Shown here: piece after piece, positions 28,437 to 36,831 of the stretch
Layout of the letters: the number at the start of each line of letters is the position of its first letter
Numbering within the stretch: the first letter of the stretch is position 1
From: Roseiflexus sp.
Lineage (GTDB): Bacteria > Chloroflexota > Chloroflexia > Chloroflexales > Roseiflexaceae
Direction: 5' to 3'
NCBI GenBank assembly: GCA_017743475.1
Contig: JAGHYV010000016.1
Coordinates: forward strand, 1-63,230
DNA: 63,230 nucleotides
Notes under the pieces: model-generated
The model's input: only the letters and a program-made list of their open reading frames with translations
Told to the model about the DNA's origin: nothing
Databases searched by the model: none
Program-made: the position numbers and the translations under genes

Positions 28437-29363
28437 GTGACACGTGTTGAAGAAAAGGTGCGACGCGGTTTCGATCTGGTACGGCGCGCAGGAGACGATA
28501 GTGACCTGCTCGGTGCGGCGCTCCTAGCGTTCCACAGCGCCCTGTCCGATCACCTGGACGCCGAACTGCGCCGCAGCCCCTTGTTGAGCGATGCCGAGCG
28601 CAAGGCAATAGACGAAGGAACCCTGGGATGGGCGACGCGCGCAATGCTAGCGCAGCGCGCCGGGCTGCTCACTGAAAAGCAGCGTGATTGCGTGCTCGAA
28701 ATCAACCGGGTACGCGCCGGTTTTGCCCGTGGTGAAGGTTTTGCAGGCAGCGCGCGAAGCGTCGCCGCCTATGGCGAATTTGTTGCCGACCTGTGCGGGC
28801 TGACGCAGATCTACGCATCACCGTCTCAGCGTACTACTGCGGCACATCGAACGTCAACCGGCGCATTCCGGGAAGCAAGCGATGCGCCAACACGACCGAT
28901 GGCAGCATCGGGATTCCGCGCACGCGTGCAAGAGCGAAAGGTGCGCCAGGCAGGATGGTCGCTCGAAAGCCAGTCGTTCCATTTGGCACTGGTAGCTCTG
29001 GCGGTACTGGTGCTCGTTTTCCTGGCGATCGGCGGGTTGCAGCGTCTGCTGACACCTTCGCCCCCCTCAATTGCTGGAGCACCGCCAACCGCCCTTTCGG
29101 CAGCAATCATCTTGCCGCCAACCAATACCCTCACGCCGAAGAAGGCGCGCATTGTCAACCTGCCGCCTGGCGGACCGGGATGGTTGCGCACAACTCCGAG
29201 TTTCCGCGCGCCAACCCAACCGGTCCCCTTGAGCGAAGGGCTGGAAGTGACCCTGCTCGAACGCAATCCGGTCGATGCGGAAGGAACACGCTGGCGCTTT
29301 GTAAGCGTCGGCGGGTACGACGGCTGGTGCCCGGAGCACAACCTGGCAATGGACGGCAACTGA
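28437..29363 (+). CDS. Membrane protein with C-terminal SH3-like domain
   Basis: The 308-residue protein has a helical cytoplasmic part of about 190 residues, one membrane helix (LALVALAVLVLVFLAIGGL), a Pro/Thr linker and an extracytoplasmic SH3b-like domain with GWLRTTPSFRAP, LEVTLLERNPV and WRFVSVGGYDGWCPEHNL. SH3b domains often bind cell-wall or protein ligands. The N-terminal part is not recognised. The GTG at 28437 is selected because AGGAGG lies six bases before it; the ATG at 28335 falls in a repeat. The C-terminus is 9 bases from the convergent fabF. Confidence 0.8.
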   Translation: MTRVEEKVRRGFDLVRRAGDDSDLLGAALLAFHSALSDHLDAELRRSPLLSDAERKAIDEGTLGWATRAMLAQRAGLLTEKQRDCVLEINRVRAGFARGEGFAGSARSVAAYGEFVADLCGLTQIYASPSQRTTAAHRTSTGAFREASDAPTRPMAASGFRARVQERKVRQAGWSLESQSFHLALVALAVLVLVFLAIGGLQRLLTPSPPSIAGAPPTALSAAIILPPTNTLTPKKARIVNLPPGGPGWLRTTPSFRAPTQPVPLSEGLEVTLLERNPVDAEGTRWRFVSVGGYDGWCPEHNLAMDGN

Positions 29364-29372
29364 TTGACGGGT

Positions 29373-30620
29373 TCACCCCTCGAAGCGGCGTATCAATAGC
29401 GCAGAATTGTGACCACCCAACCCGATCGAGTTTGACAGCGCCACGCGCACATCGGCCACACGCGCAACGTTTGGCACGTAGTCCAGATCGCAGTCGGGGT
29501 CTGGCTCTTCGAGGTTAATCGTCGGCGGCAGGCGACCGTCACGAACAGCAAGCGCGCAGATCAGCGCCTCGACCGCACCGGCTGCACCCATCATATGACC
29601 CAGCATTGATTTGGTGGAACTGACTGCCAGACGGTATGCATGACTCCCAAACACCGACTTGATCGCACGGGTTTCGGCAAGATCGTTGAGCGGCGTTCCA
29701 GTTCCATGGGCATTGATATAATCGACGGCATCGGGCGGCAAGCCAGATTTGCGTAGTGCCATCGCCATCGCGCGCGCCGCACCCCTCCCCTGATCGTCGG
29801 CGGCGATCATATCGCCTGCATCACAACTGTTGCCATACCCAACGATCTCGGCGATGATCGGCGCACCGCGCGCCAGCGCATGTTCCAGGCTTTCCAGCAC
29901 CAGCGCACCCGCGCCTTCCGATAGAATGAACCCGTCCCGACGGGCATCGAACGGCTTACATGCGCGCTCAGGATTGAGGTTATCTTCTGCCAGGCCGCGC
30001 ATATTCGAGAACGATGCCACAATGGTCGGATGGATTGGCGCCTCGCTGCCACCTGCAATAACCACCGCTGCATCACCCCGGCGGATCAGTTCATACGCTT
30101 CGCCAACGTTATGTCCACCAGTAGAGCATGCCGCAACGACTGCCATATTCGGACCCCGCGCCCCCAACTGAATCGCGATATAGCCGCTCGCTGCATCTGG
30201 GATCATATTGGCGATCAACGTCGGAGACACACGCCGGGGACCGCGTTCGCGCAGTACATCATGATTGTCGAAGATCAGATCGAGACCGCCAGCGCCGCTT
30301 CCGAAAACCACTCCTACCTGCTCCGGGTCTTCGCGCGTCATATCAAGGCGCGCATCACGCACTGCTTCAAGCACCGCATTGAGGGCATACCGGACATTCA
30401 GCGGCATGCGACGCGCCTCACGCGGATCGATAGCAGGATCGAGCGAAAACCCCCGCACCTCGCCAGCGATCCGAATGGCAAAACCAGAAGCATCGAAGCG
30501 CGTAATCGGTCCTATCCCGCTACGTCCGGCAAGGAGCGCCTCCCACATCGAAGGAACCGACATGCCGCAGGGGGTAACCGCTCCCAATCCTGTAATCACA
30601 ACCCGCCGCGCAGTACTCAT
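29373..30620 (-). CDS. fabF: 3-oxoacyl-[acyl-carrier-protein] synthase II
   Basis: FabF condenses malonyl-ACP with acyl-ACP in fatty-acid elongation. The 415-residue protein has the catalytic triad in standard contexts: the cysteine in VAACSTGGHN, the histidine in NAHGTGTPLND and the histidine in KSMLGHMMGAAGA. The N-terminal RRVVITGLGAVTPCG and C-terminal SNSIGLGGHN are typical. It lies 86 bases downstream of fabD on the same strand. No acpP lies between them. Confidence 0.96.
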   Translation of the reverse strand: MSTARRVVITGLGAVTPCGMSVPSMWEALLAGRSGIGPITRFDASGFAIRIAGEVRGFSLDPAIDPREARRMPLNVRYALNAVLEAVRDARLDMTREDPEQVGVVFGSGAGGLDLIFDNHDVLRERGPRRVSPTLIANMIPDAASGYIAIQLGARGPNMAVVAACSTGGHNVGEAYELIRRGDAAVVIAGGSEAPIHPTIVASFSNMRGLAEDNLNPERACKPFDARRDGFILSEGAGALVLESLEHALARGAPIIAEIVGYGNSCDAGDMIAADDQGRGAARAMAMALRKSGLPPDAVDYINAHGTGTPLNDLAETRAIKSVFGSHAYRLAVSSTKSMLGHMMGAAGAVEALICALAVRDGRLPPTINLEEPDPDCDLDYVPNVARVADVRVALSNSIGLGGHNSALLIRRFEG

Positions 30621-30706
30621 AGGCCGCGCCTTTCTAACTGCAAGGTGGAACAGCGATCAGCGGCAGACTCTACCGGGTGGCAATCACTTCCCTTTCTGCA
30701 GTAGCA

Positions 30707-31699
30707 TCAAATGCCAGTGCCTTCCTCTTCACTCGTCGTCTGAGCTACCAGTCTGGCAACCTCGCTATCGGTAAGCGGCACCGGTTTGGCATGCGGTGTA
30801 ATACGCTTGATCAACCCCGATAGCACCTGACGCGGACCAACCTCGACGATGGTATCGACTCCGTGCGACACCATTTCCTGCACCGAGCGCGTCCACTGCA
30901 CCGGGCGTGTCAACTGCTGCGATAATTCCTGCCGCAACTCTTCAACGGTTGTCAGGGCGCGACCGCTGATATTGGCAATGAGTGGCACTTTCGGCGGCCG
31001 CAACTGGAACCGATCAAGCAGTTCGTCGAACCGAGCTGATGCACTTTGCATCAATGGCGAATGCGCCGCAATACTTACCTGCAGGCGCTGAACCAGCCTC
31101 GCACCGCGCGCCTTCGCCAGTTCCATCGCGCGCTGCAACGCACGATGCTCGCCAGAAATCACCGTTTGCCCTGGCGAGTTCGCATTGGCGACCGAAACGA
31201 CACCCTCCGCCTGCGCTTCCTGAACAACTTCCTCGAGTGTTTTGTCATCGAGACCGACGACCGCCGCCATGCCGCCAGGACGTTGCTCCCCGCTTTCCTT
31301 CATTAATCGCCCGCGTTCGCGTACCAGTTTGAGCGCATCCTCGAAATCAAGCACGCCAGCTGCGACCAGTGCAGTAAACTCACCCAGGCTATGACCGGCG
31401 ACGAGTGAAGGCGCCCCCAGGTAGCCGAAGGGTCCAAAGCGCTCCTTCAGCGCTTCCAGACAAGCAATACTGACCGTAAGAATGGCTGGCTGGGCGTTGA
31501 CGGTATCGTCGAGCTCCTCCTGAGGACCTTCGAAGCAGAGTTTCGAGAGTTCGAAGCCTAACACCCGATCAGCCTGATCGAAAATGCGACGCGCAGCAGG
31601 CGATGCTTCGTACAACTCCTTGCCCATGCCCACGTACTGCGAACCCTGCCCTGGAAAAACCAGCGCGATTCGCTTTTTCATGTCATTGAAGGTATTCAA
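30707..31699 (-). CDS. fabD: Malonyl-CoA:ACP transacylase
   Basis: FabD loads malonyl groups on acyl carrier protein. Present are VFPGQGSQYVGMGKEL, the nucleophile serine in GHSLGEFTALV, the arginine-containing RERGRLMKE, a histidine in AAHSPLMQ, and the C-terminal EVGPRQVLSGLIKRI. The ATG at 31681 has its only AGGAGG 24 bases away, whereas a TTG at 31699 lies six bases after it; I therefore choose the TTG, which adds six residues. The promoter at 31826-31854 serves fabD-fabF. No fabH or fabG is in the window. Confidence 0.94.
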   Translation of the reverse strand: MNTFNDMKKRIALVFPGQGSQYVGMGKELYEASPAARRIFDQADRVLGFELSKLCFEGPQEELDDTVNAQPAILTVSIACLEALKERFGPFGYLGAPSLVAGHSLGEFTALVAAGVLDFEDALKLVRERGRLMKESGEQRPGGMAAVVGLDDKTLEEVVQEAQAEGVVSVANANSPGQTVISGEHRALQRAMELAKARGARLVQRLQVSIAAHSPLMQSASARFDELLDRFQLRPPKVPLIANISGRALTTVEELRQELSQQLTRPVQWTRSVQEMVSHGVDTIVEVGPRQVLSGLIKRITPHAKPVPLTDSEVARLVAQTTSEEEGTGI

Positions 31700-31825
31700 C
31701 TGAATCCTCCTGACAAAGAGTGAGAGCTTGCGTACCGAATCGTTGTACAACGCTTCGCGACAATGCGACGGGTCTGATCAAAACGTGACGGTCTCTTCTC
31801 TGTAACCGCACAAAAACGACTCAGG

Positions 31826-31854
31826 AGTATATCAACGAGTGCCAGGATTGTCAA
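31826..31854 (-). promoter_or_regulatory. Near-consensus promoter of fabD-fabF
   Basis: On the minus strand a perfect TTGACA (31849-31854) and TATACT (31826-31831) are separated by exactly 17 bases, about 125 bases upstream of fabD. This is one of the strongest promoters of the window. Confidence 0.85.
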
Positions 31855-31897
31855 ACGTTTGCGCATTGCTTCACAATCGTGCGGACGTGAATGTATC

Positions 31898-31906
31898 TGG
31901 TATAAT
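31898..31906 (+). promoter_or_regulatory. Extended -10 promoter of the DarA-like gene
   Basis: TGGTATAAT gives a TGn extension plus a perfect -10, 35 bases before the start codon, with no good -35. The same 13-base string, TGGTATAATGCAC, occurs before the gene at 43294. Confidence 0.65.
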
Positions 31907-31941
31907 GCACGCTACACTGGTACCCGGCATAAGGAGCGCCC

Positions 31942-32184
31942 ATGAAGTTGCTGATCTTCGTCACCGATGATAGTGTCGCTGATGCGACAGTCGATGCGCT
32001 AGTCGAGCAAGGGTTTCGCGTAACCCGGCTGGCATCAACTGGCGGTTTTCTCCGCAAAGGGAGAACGACGCTGCTAGTTGGTGTGGAAGACGCTGCTGTC
32101 GATCACGCACTGAATCTGGTACGCAGCACAGCGCCTGGTACGCTCTCTATCACGCTGGATCTGGAACGCTACGAGCGCCTGTGA
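31942..32184 (+). CDS. Cyclic-di-AMP receptor-like protein (DarA/PstA family), short form
   Basis: The 80-residue PII-like protein matches the c-di-AMP receptor family: MKLLIFVTDDS, FRVTRLASTGGFLRKGRTTL and LLVGVEDAAVDHAL. The TGGFL block forms part of the nucleotide site. The usual members are about 109 residues long, with a long B-loop between the last strands; here that loop is missing, so ligand binding may differ. AAGGAG precedes the ATG. The stop overlaps the GTG of the next glycosyltransferase gene as GTGA, indicating translational coupling. Confidence 0.82.
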   Translation: MKLLIFVTDDSVADATVDALVEQGFRVTRLASTGGFLRKGRTTLLVGVEDAAVDHALNLVRSTAPGTLSITLDLERYERL

Positions 32185-33353
32185 ATATTCTCTACGTCGC
32201 CAGCGGCATCCCGGTCCCCGGTACGCTCGGCGGCTCAGTCCATACCCTTGAGGTTGCACGCGGGCTTGCACAGCGCGGGCATACGGTCGATGTCGTCGCC
32301 TGCGCTCACTCTGCCGCCTTCGATATTGCCACGCTGATGCGTCCAGTCTCGTCGCGCTGCGATCGGTTCCGTTTACACCACATCAATGTGCCCAAAACAC
32401 TCGCGCTGATCTCCGCGCCTGTCATCATGCGCCTAGCGCGCGCCCTGAAACCGGACATTATCATCGAGCGGTACTACAATTTCGCCGGCGCCGGCATCCT
32501 GGCAGCCCGTGGTCTCGGTGTGCCGTCGATCCTCGAAGTCAATGCGTTAATTGTTGACCCGCCGGTTGTGCTGAAACGGCGTCTCGACGACCTGCTTGGC
32601 GGACCAATGCGGCGCTGGGCGGTTGCGCAGTGCCGCATGGCAGACCGGATTGTCACACCGTTGCACACAACTGTGCCGCCTGACATTCCGCGTTCCCGCA
32701 TTGTTGAACTGCCCTGGGGCGCCAATGTGGAGCGCTTCCGCATTGATCGTTCGCAGGAAGGCGCGACACCTGCCTCGCCAACCGTCGTTTTTCTCGGTTC
32801 GTTCCGCGCCTGGCATGGCGCGCTCGATGCAGTGCGCGCAGGGGGATTCCTTGTCGAACAGGGGCGCGCCTGCCATTTCCTCTTCATTGGCGATGGTCCG
32901 CAACGCGCTGCCGCAGTGCGCCTGGCGGCGCGCTGGCAGGGACATTTCACCTTCACCGGCACCGTTCCATACGACGATGTGCCATCACTCCTGGCGCAGG
33001 CATCAATCGCGGTTGCACCGTTCGACACCGCAGCTCATCCAGCGCTGCGCGCTGCCGGATTCTTCTGGTCGCCGTTGAAGGTCTTCGAGTATATGGCGGC
33101 GGCACTGCCGGTGGTAACTATCGACATCCCGCCGCTCAATCAGATCGTACGTCACGGAAGCGAAGGGTTGCTCTACCCCGAAGGCGACGTTGACGCACTG
33201 GCAGAGGCAATCGCATATCTGATCGACCATCCCGACGAAGCGCGCGCCATGGGAGAGCGCGGACGTGCGCGCGTCACAGCGCACTTTTCATGGTCGCGGC
33301 ACTGCGAAGCGCTGGAACGAGTGATGGAGGAGATATTGAACGTTGTACGCTGA
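32181..33353 (+). CDS. Glycosyltransferase family 4 protein
   Basis: The 390-residue GT-B enzyme has an N-terminal acceptor domain (NILYVASGIPVPGTLGGSVH, EVARGLAQRGHTV), a middle strand beginning VVFLGSF, and the C-terminal donor-binding domain with FIGDGPQ, FTGTVPYDDVP and SPLKVFEYMAAALPVV. The conserved KxFEYMA motif is the nucleotide-sugar-binding block. Donor and acceptor are unknown. Its GTG overlaps the stop of the DarA-like gene. Confidence 0.9.
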   Translation: MNILYVASGIPVPGTLGGSVHTLEVARGLAQRGHTVDVVACAHSAAFDIATLMRPVSSRCDRFRLHHINVPKTLALISAPVIMRLARALKPDIIIERYYNFAGAGILAARGLGVPSILEVNALIVDPPVVLKRRLDDLLGGPMRRWAVAQCRMADRIVTPLHTTVPPDIPRSRIVELPWGANVERFRIDRSQEGATPASPTVVFLGSFRAWHGALDAVRAGGFLVEQGRACHFLFIGDGPQRAAAVRLAARWQGHFTFTGTVPYDDVPSLLAQASIAVAPFDTAAHPALRAAGFFWSPLKVFEYMAAALPVVTIDIPPLNQIVRHGSEGLLYPEGDVDALAEAIAYLIDHPDEARAMGERGRARVTAHFSWSRHCEALERVMEEILNVVR

Positions 33354-33409
33354 AGGTTAGGACGTCGAAGGTTGGAGGCTGGAAGGTTGAATGGCGCACG
33401 TTGAAGGTC

Positions 33410-33458
33410 GTTCTCAGTTCTTAGTTTTCAGTTCTCAATTCTTAGTTCTCAGTTCTGA
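33410..33458. repeat. Heptamer repeat array abutting a start codon
   Basis: Seven 7-base units: GTTCTCA, GTTCTTA, GTTTTCA, GTTCTCA, ATTCTTA, GTTCTCA, GTTCTGA. The last base of the array touches the ATG at 33459. A degenerate GAAGGTTG-rich stretch lies just upstream. Confidence 0.93.
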
Positions 33459-34718
33459 ATGAACATCCTGCTCCCAACAGACGTTTTCCCTCCGCGCTGC
33501 GGCGGCGCTGGCTGGAGCGCGCATGCACTGGCGCTGGCGTTGATTGCGCGCGGTCACACGGTCACTGCCATTGTTCCGCGTGAAGGACAGGAGGGAATAA
33601 GCACCGGTGAAACCCTTGGCGTGCCGACAGTGTTTGCCAGTTATCGCGCACCGCGCATCCCATTCTTGCGCAACTATGTACGCAACGAACGGTTATGGCC
33701 CCGTCTGGCGCGGGTGATCGTCGAGACCAGCACATCGCCTCCCCCTCTTCATCCGGCAACAATCATCCATGCCCAGCACGTCCAGGTGGCGCCATCCGCC
33801 GTCATCGCCGGGCAACGCATTGGCGCACCGGTTGTCATCAGCGTACGCGATCACTGGCCCTGGGACTATTTTGCGACTGGACTGCACGGCGACCGCATTC
33901 CCTACTCGCGACAAACATGGGCATCACTTGCAACCGATCTACCAGCGCGGTTGGGTCCGCTGCGCGGCGCAGTTGCGTTGCCCGCCATTCCGTACATGCT
34001 GGCGCATCTTGCGCATCGCCGCGCCGCACTGCGCCAGGCAAGTGCGGTAATCGCCGGAAGCCGTTACATCGCCGACCGCCTGACAGAGCTGGTCGAACCG
34101 ACACGGCTGCACGTCATTCCCAATATTGTCGATCTCACGGCTATCGACGCCATTACCGCCACCCCGCCAACATCCGTACCTCCCAATGAGCCATTTGTGC
34201 TCTTCGTTGGCAAACTGGAGCGCAACAAGGGCGCCCACCTGCTGAATGATATCGTCCGTGCGGCGCGTGACGCACTGCATCGCCATACGCTAGTCATTGC
34301 TGGCGCCGGACCACTGAAGAATGATCTTGATCAGGCGATGCGCACAGCACAGGTGCGCACTCATTTCCTTGACTGGATTGATCATGATGAGGCGCTGCGG
34401 TTAATGGCGCGCTGCGACCTGCTTCTCTTTCCTTCGGTATGGGGGGAGCCGCTAAGTCGCGTCCTGCTGGAAGCATGCGCCTGTGGCACACCCATCCTAG
34501 CAATGCCCACTGGCGGCACGCCTGATATTATTGTTGATGGCGAAAATGGCGCTCTGGCGACAACAGTTCCCGCTTTTGCACATCGAATGGTGGAACTGAT
34601 CAACCGGCCCGAGGAGCGGCGTGCGCTAGGAGTAGAGGCGCGTCGCCGGGCAGAACAACGTTTTGCGCCTGATGTGGTCGCAGCACAGGTGGAAGCGCTC
34701 TACCAGTCGCTGCTGTGA
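33459..34718 (+). CDS. Glycosyltransferase family 4 protein
   Basis: The 419-residue GT-B enzyme begins NILLPTDVFPPRCGGAGWSA with ALALIARGHTV, and has the donor-domain blocks FVGKLERNKGAHLL, VIAGAGPLKNDLD and the key EPLSRVLLEACACGTPILA with the conserved glutamates, followed by GGTPDIIVDGENG. It differs from the gene upstream in its donor block. There is no Shine-Dalgarno: a heptamer repeat reaches the start codon, so initiation is unusual or the start is elsewhere, although the N-terminus fits the family exactly. Confidence 0.9.
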   Translation: MNILLPTDVFPPRCGGAGWSAHALALALIARGHTVTAIVPREGQEGISTGETLGVPTVFASYRAPRIPFLRNYVRNERLWPRLARVIVETSTSPPPLHPATIIHAQHVQVAPSAVIAGQRIGAPVVISVRDHWPWDYFATGLHGDRIPYSRQTWASLATDLPARLGPLRGAVALPAIPYMLAHLAHRRAALRQASAVIAGSRYIADRLTELVEPTRLHVIPNIVDLTAIDAITATPPTSVPPNEPFVLFVGKLERNKGAHLLNDIVRAARDALHRHTLVIAGAGPLKNDLDQAMRTAQVRTHFLDWIDHDEALRLMARCDLLLFPSVWGEPLSRVLLEACACGTPILAMPTGGTPDIIVDGENGALATTVPAFAHRMVELINRPEERRALGVEARRRAEQRFAPDVVAAQVEALYQSLL

Positions 34719-34844
34719 TAGGTTGGCCGTTGCGTAATGCTACCTGCAGCTACGGCATCGGGCGCAACACACGACGATCAGCGCCAGTATTGCTGCGGAT
34801 ATGTTTCAATCCCCAGAACCTGCTTGAGGCGCTCAAACCTTTCT

Positions 34845-36524
34845 TCAACGCTCGCTTGTCAGACTGCGCTCAGCAGACAAGCACCGCCGGGCCGCCATCC
34901 ACCCGACGCTGCCAGCCGTCAGCGCCGCGCCAGCCCATACCATGCGTTGACGGCGCATATCCCCCAACACAACACGCGCAGTATTATAGCCGCTCGCGGC
35001 AAAGACGCCGCCGCCAGGATGCGTACTTGCACCAGTCAGGTACAACCCGCGGATCGGCGTGCGGTACTTCGCCAGTTCCGGCAGCGGACGGAAGAAAAAC
35101 ATCTGATCGAACGACATTTCAACATGCATCACATTGCCACGCAACAAGCCCAGGCGTCGCTCCAGGTCGAGTGGCGACTGGATGAAGCGGTCAATAATCT
35201 TGCCGCGCATATTTGGCGCGTGGCGGTAGAGCACTTCAAGAATGCTATCTGCTACTTCTTCGCGAATATCATCCCAGTGGCGACCATTGGCAAGTTCATA
35301 AGGAAAGTACTGCGCCCAGAGAAAGACTGTATGCTTCCCCTCCGGTGCAATGGTCGGATCGATGGCGGAGAAGGTCATACTAATGACCGCTGGCTCACGC
35401 GCTGGCAATCCACGCTGGTAATCGGCAAAGGCGTTGCGTAGGTACTGAAGCGAAGGGCACAACATCTGCAACCCATGATGGCTCCAGTGCGGCTTGCCGC
35501 CCGACGGTGCGCTGGGATAGTCAGGCAATGCTTCCGCAGCGCAACGCACCGTCATCCCAAACCCATTGCCGATGCGAATGGTGCGCACCCGCTCCGCCAG
35601 ACCCGGCGGCAGATAGTCGGCGCCAACCAGGTCAAGCAGCGTGGTAACGACGTGCGCATTCGATACGACCAGCGGGGCGCTGATGCGCTCACCGCTCTGC
35701 AATTCGACCCCCTGCACCCGACCGCCCTGCACCAGAATGCGTTTCACCGGCGCATCGAGCCGCACCTCGCCGCCAGCTGCTATCAGCGAACGCGCCATCG
35801 CCTGCGTCAGCATGCCACTCCCGCCCTTTGGATGCTTTGCGCCGCTAAGGTGCATCATGGCATACCAGCCAAAATGGTCGCCAGAACCGATCTCATCCGG
35901 TGGTGGACCGGACTGTGCACCAAGCCACGCCATAAACGCGCGCATCGGCTCGCTCTCGAACTGCTCGACAATCAGTTGACCGTAGGATGTAAACAGACGC
36001 CGCACGGTTTCGAGCGTGCCATCCCACTTTCCAATCCTCAATTGAGCCTTGATCATGCTCCCGAATAACCTAGTCACCGTTGGCGGGTTGAGAAACGTCT
36101 CGAACACTGCCTCATTAATTGGACGCCAGAAGGCAAGGAAACGCCGGTACGCTTCAGCATCACGCGGCGATACGCTGGCAATCGATTCGCAGGTTTTATC
36201 CACATCACGGTAGAGCGCAATCGCACCAGAGCCATCAGGAATAGGGTAGAACGCAAACGGATCCATATCGCAGTATTCAAGCCCGTAGCGTTCAAGTTCC
36301 AGATCACGAATGACCGGCGTCAGATGGATCATGATGTGCGCCGACGATCCGACATCGATCTTGTAGCCAGGGATGACTTCCTCAGTGCAGACTGCACCGC
36401 CGACGATCGGGCGACGTTCGAGCACCAGTGTGCGCAATCCGGCGCGCTGGAGATACCCGGCGCAGGTCAGCCCGTTGTGCCCGCCGCCAACAACAATGGC
36501 GTCATAGTCATATTTCCGAGGCAT
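34845..36524 (-). CDS. CrtO-type carotene ketolase / phytoene desaturase-like FAD oxidoreductase
   Basis: The 559-residue flavoprotein has an N-terminal FAD-binding motif (DAIVVGGGHNGLTCAGYL), the VLERRPIVGGAVCTEE second block, and a C-terminal LYLTGASTHPGGGVFAASGYN block seen in CrtI/CrtO-like enzymes. Its length and the preserved GGG motif near the N-terminus fit the CrtO branch, which adds 4-keto groups to carotenes; retinol saturase-like enzymes are the main alternative. Keto-carotenoids are known in Roseiflexus, which makes CrtO plausible (inference). The ATG at 36524 follows AGAGGAGAT. Confidence 0.82.
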   Translation of the reverse strand: MPRKYDYDAIVVGGGHNGLTCAGYLQRAGLRTLVLERRPIVGGAVCTEEVIPGYKIDVGSSAHIMIHLTPVIRDLELERYGLEYCDMDPFAFYPIPDGSGAIALYRDVDKTCESIASVSPRDAEAYRRFLAFWRPINEAVFETFLNPPTVTRLFGSMIKAQLRIGKWDGTLETVRRLFTSYGQLIVEQFESEPMRAFMAWLGAQSGPPPDEIGSGDHFGWYAMMHLSGAKHPKGGSGMLTQAMARSLIAAGGEVRLDAPVKRILVQGGRVQGVELQSGERISAPLVVSNAHVVTTLLDLVGADYLPPGLAERVRTIRIGNGFGMTVRCAAEALPDYPSAPSGGKPHWSHHGLQMLCPSLQYLRNAFADYQRGLPAREPAVISMTFSAIDPTIAPEGKHTVFLWAQYFPYELANGRHWDDIREEVADSILEVLYRHAPNMRGKIIDRFIQSPLDLERRLGLLRGNVMHVEMSFDQMFFFRPLPELAKYRTPIRGLYLTGASTHPGGGVFAASGYNTARVVLGDMRRQRMVWAGAALTAGSVGWMAARRCLSAERSLTSER

Positions 36525-36831
36525 GGCAATCTCCTCTGAAGCATACAGGGCAGAAAACAACCTCGAATGCTGATACTGAATGATATGGGGCGAGTCTCTT
36601 GCATCCCAACGCGAATTTCTGTATACTCAACCGCACTATTCGCCGGATAAACCGCGACCGTCGGCGAATGACCGCTTCCCCATTATCGAGCAATTGACAG
36701 CGCGTGTACCTGATACAAAACTCATCGTCGCTCATATATGTGCTATAGACTGACGCTATACCCGCAAGGATTCAGTATACATCAGGATACCGGCTGCAAT
36801 GTGAAAACGCCTGGCGAAAAAGGAGGGAGCG
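36525..36831. promoter_or_regulatory. Divergent intergenic region between crtO-like and STAS genes
   Basis: No gene is present. For the minus-strand gene a candidate promoter is TTGGGA (36604-36609) and TATCAT (36580-36585) with an 18-base spacer. For the plus-strand gene a TTGACA occurs near 36697, but no -10 at proper distance. Confidence 0.35.
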
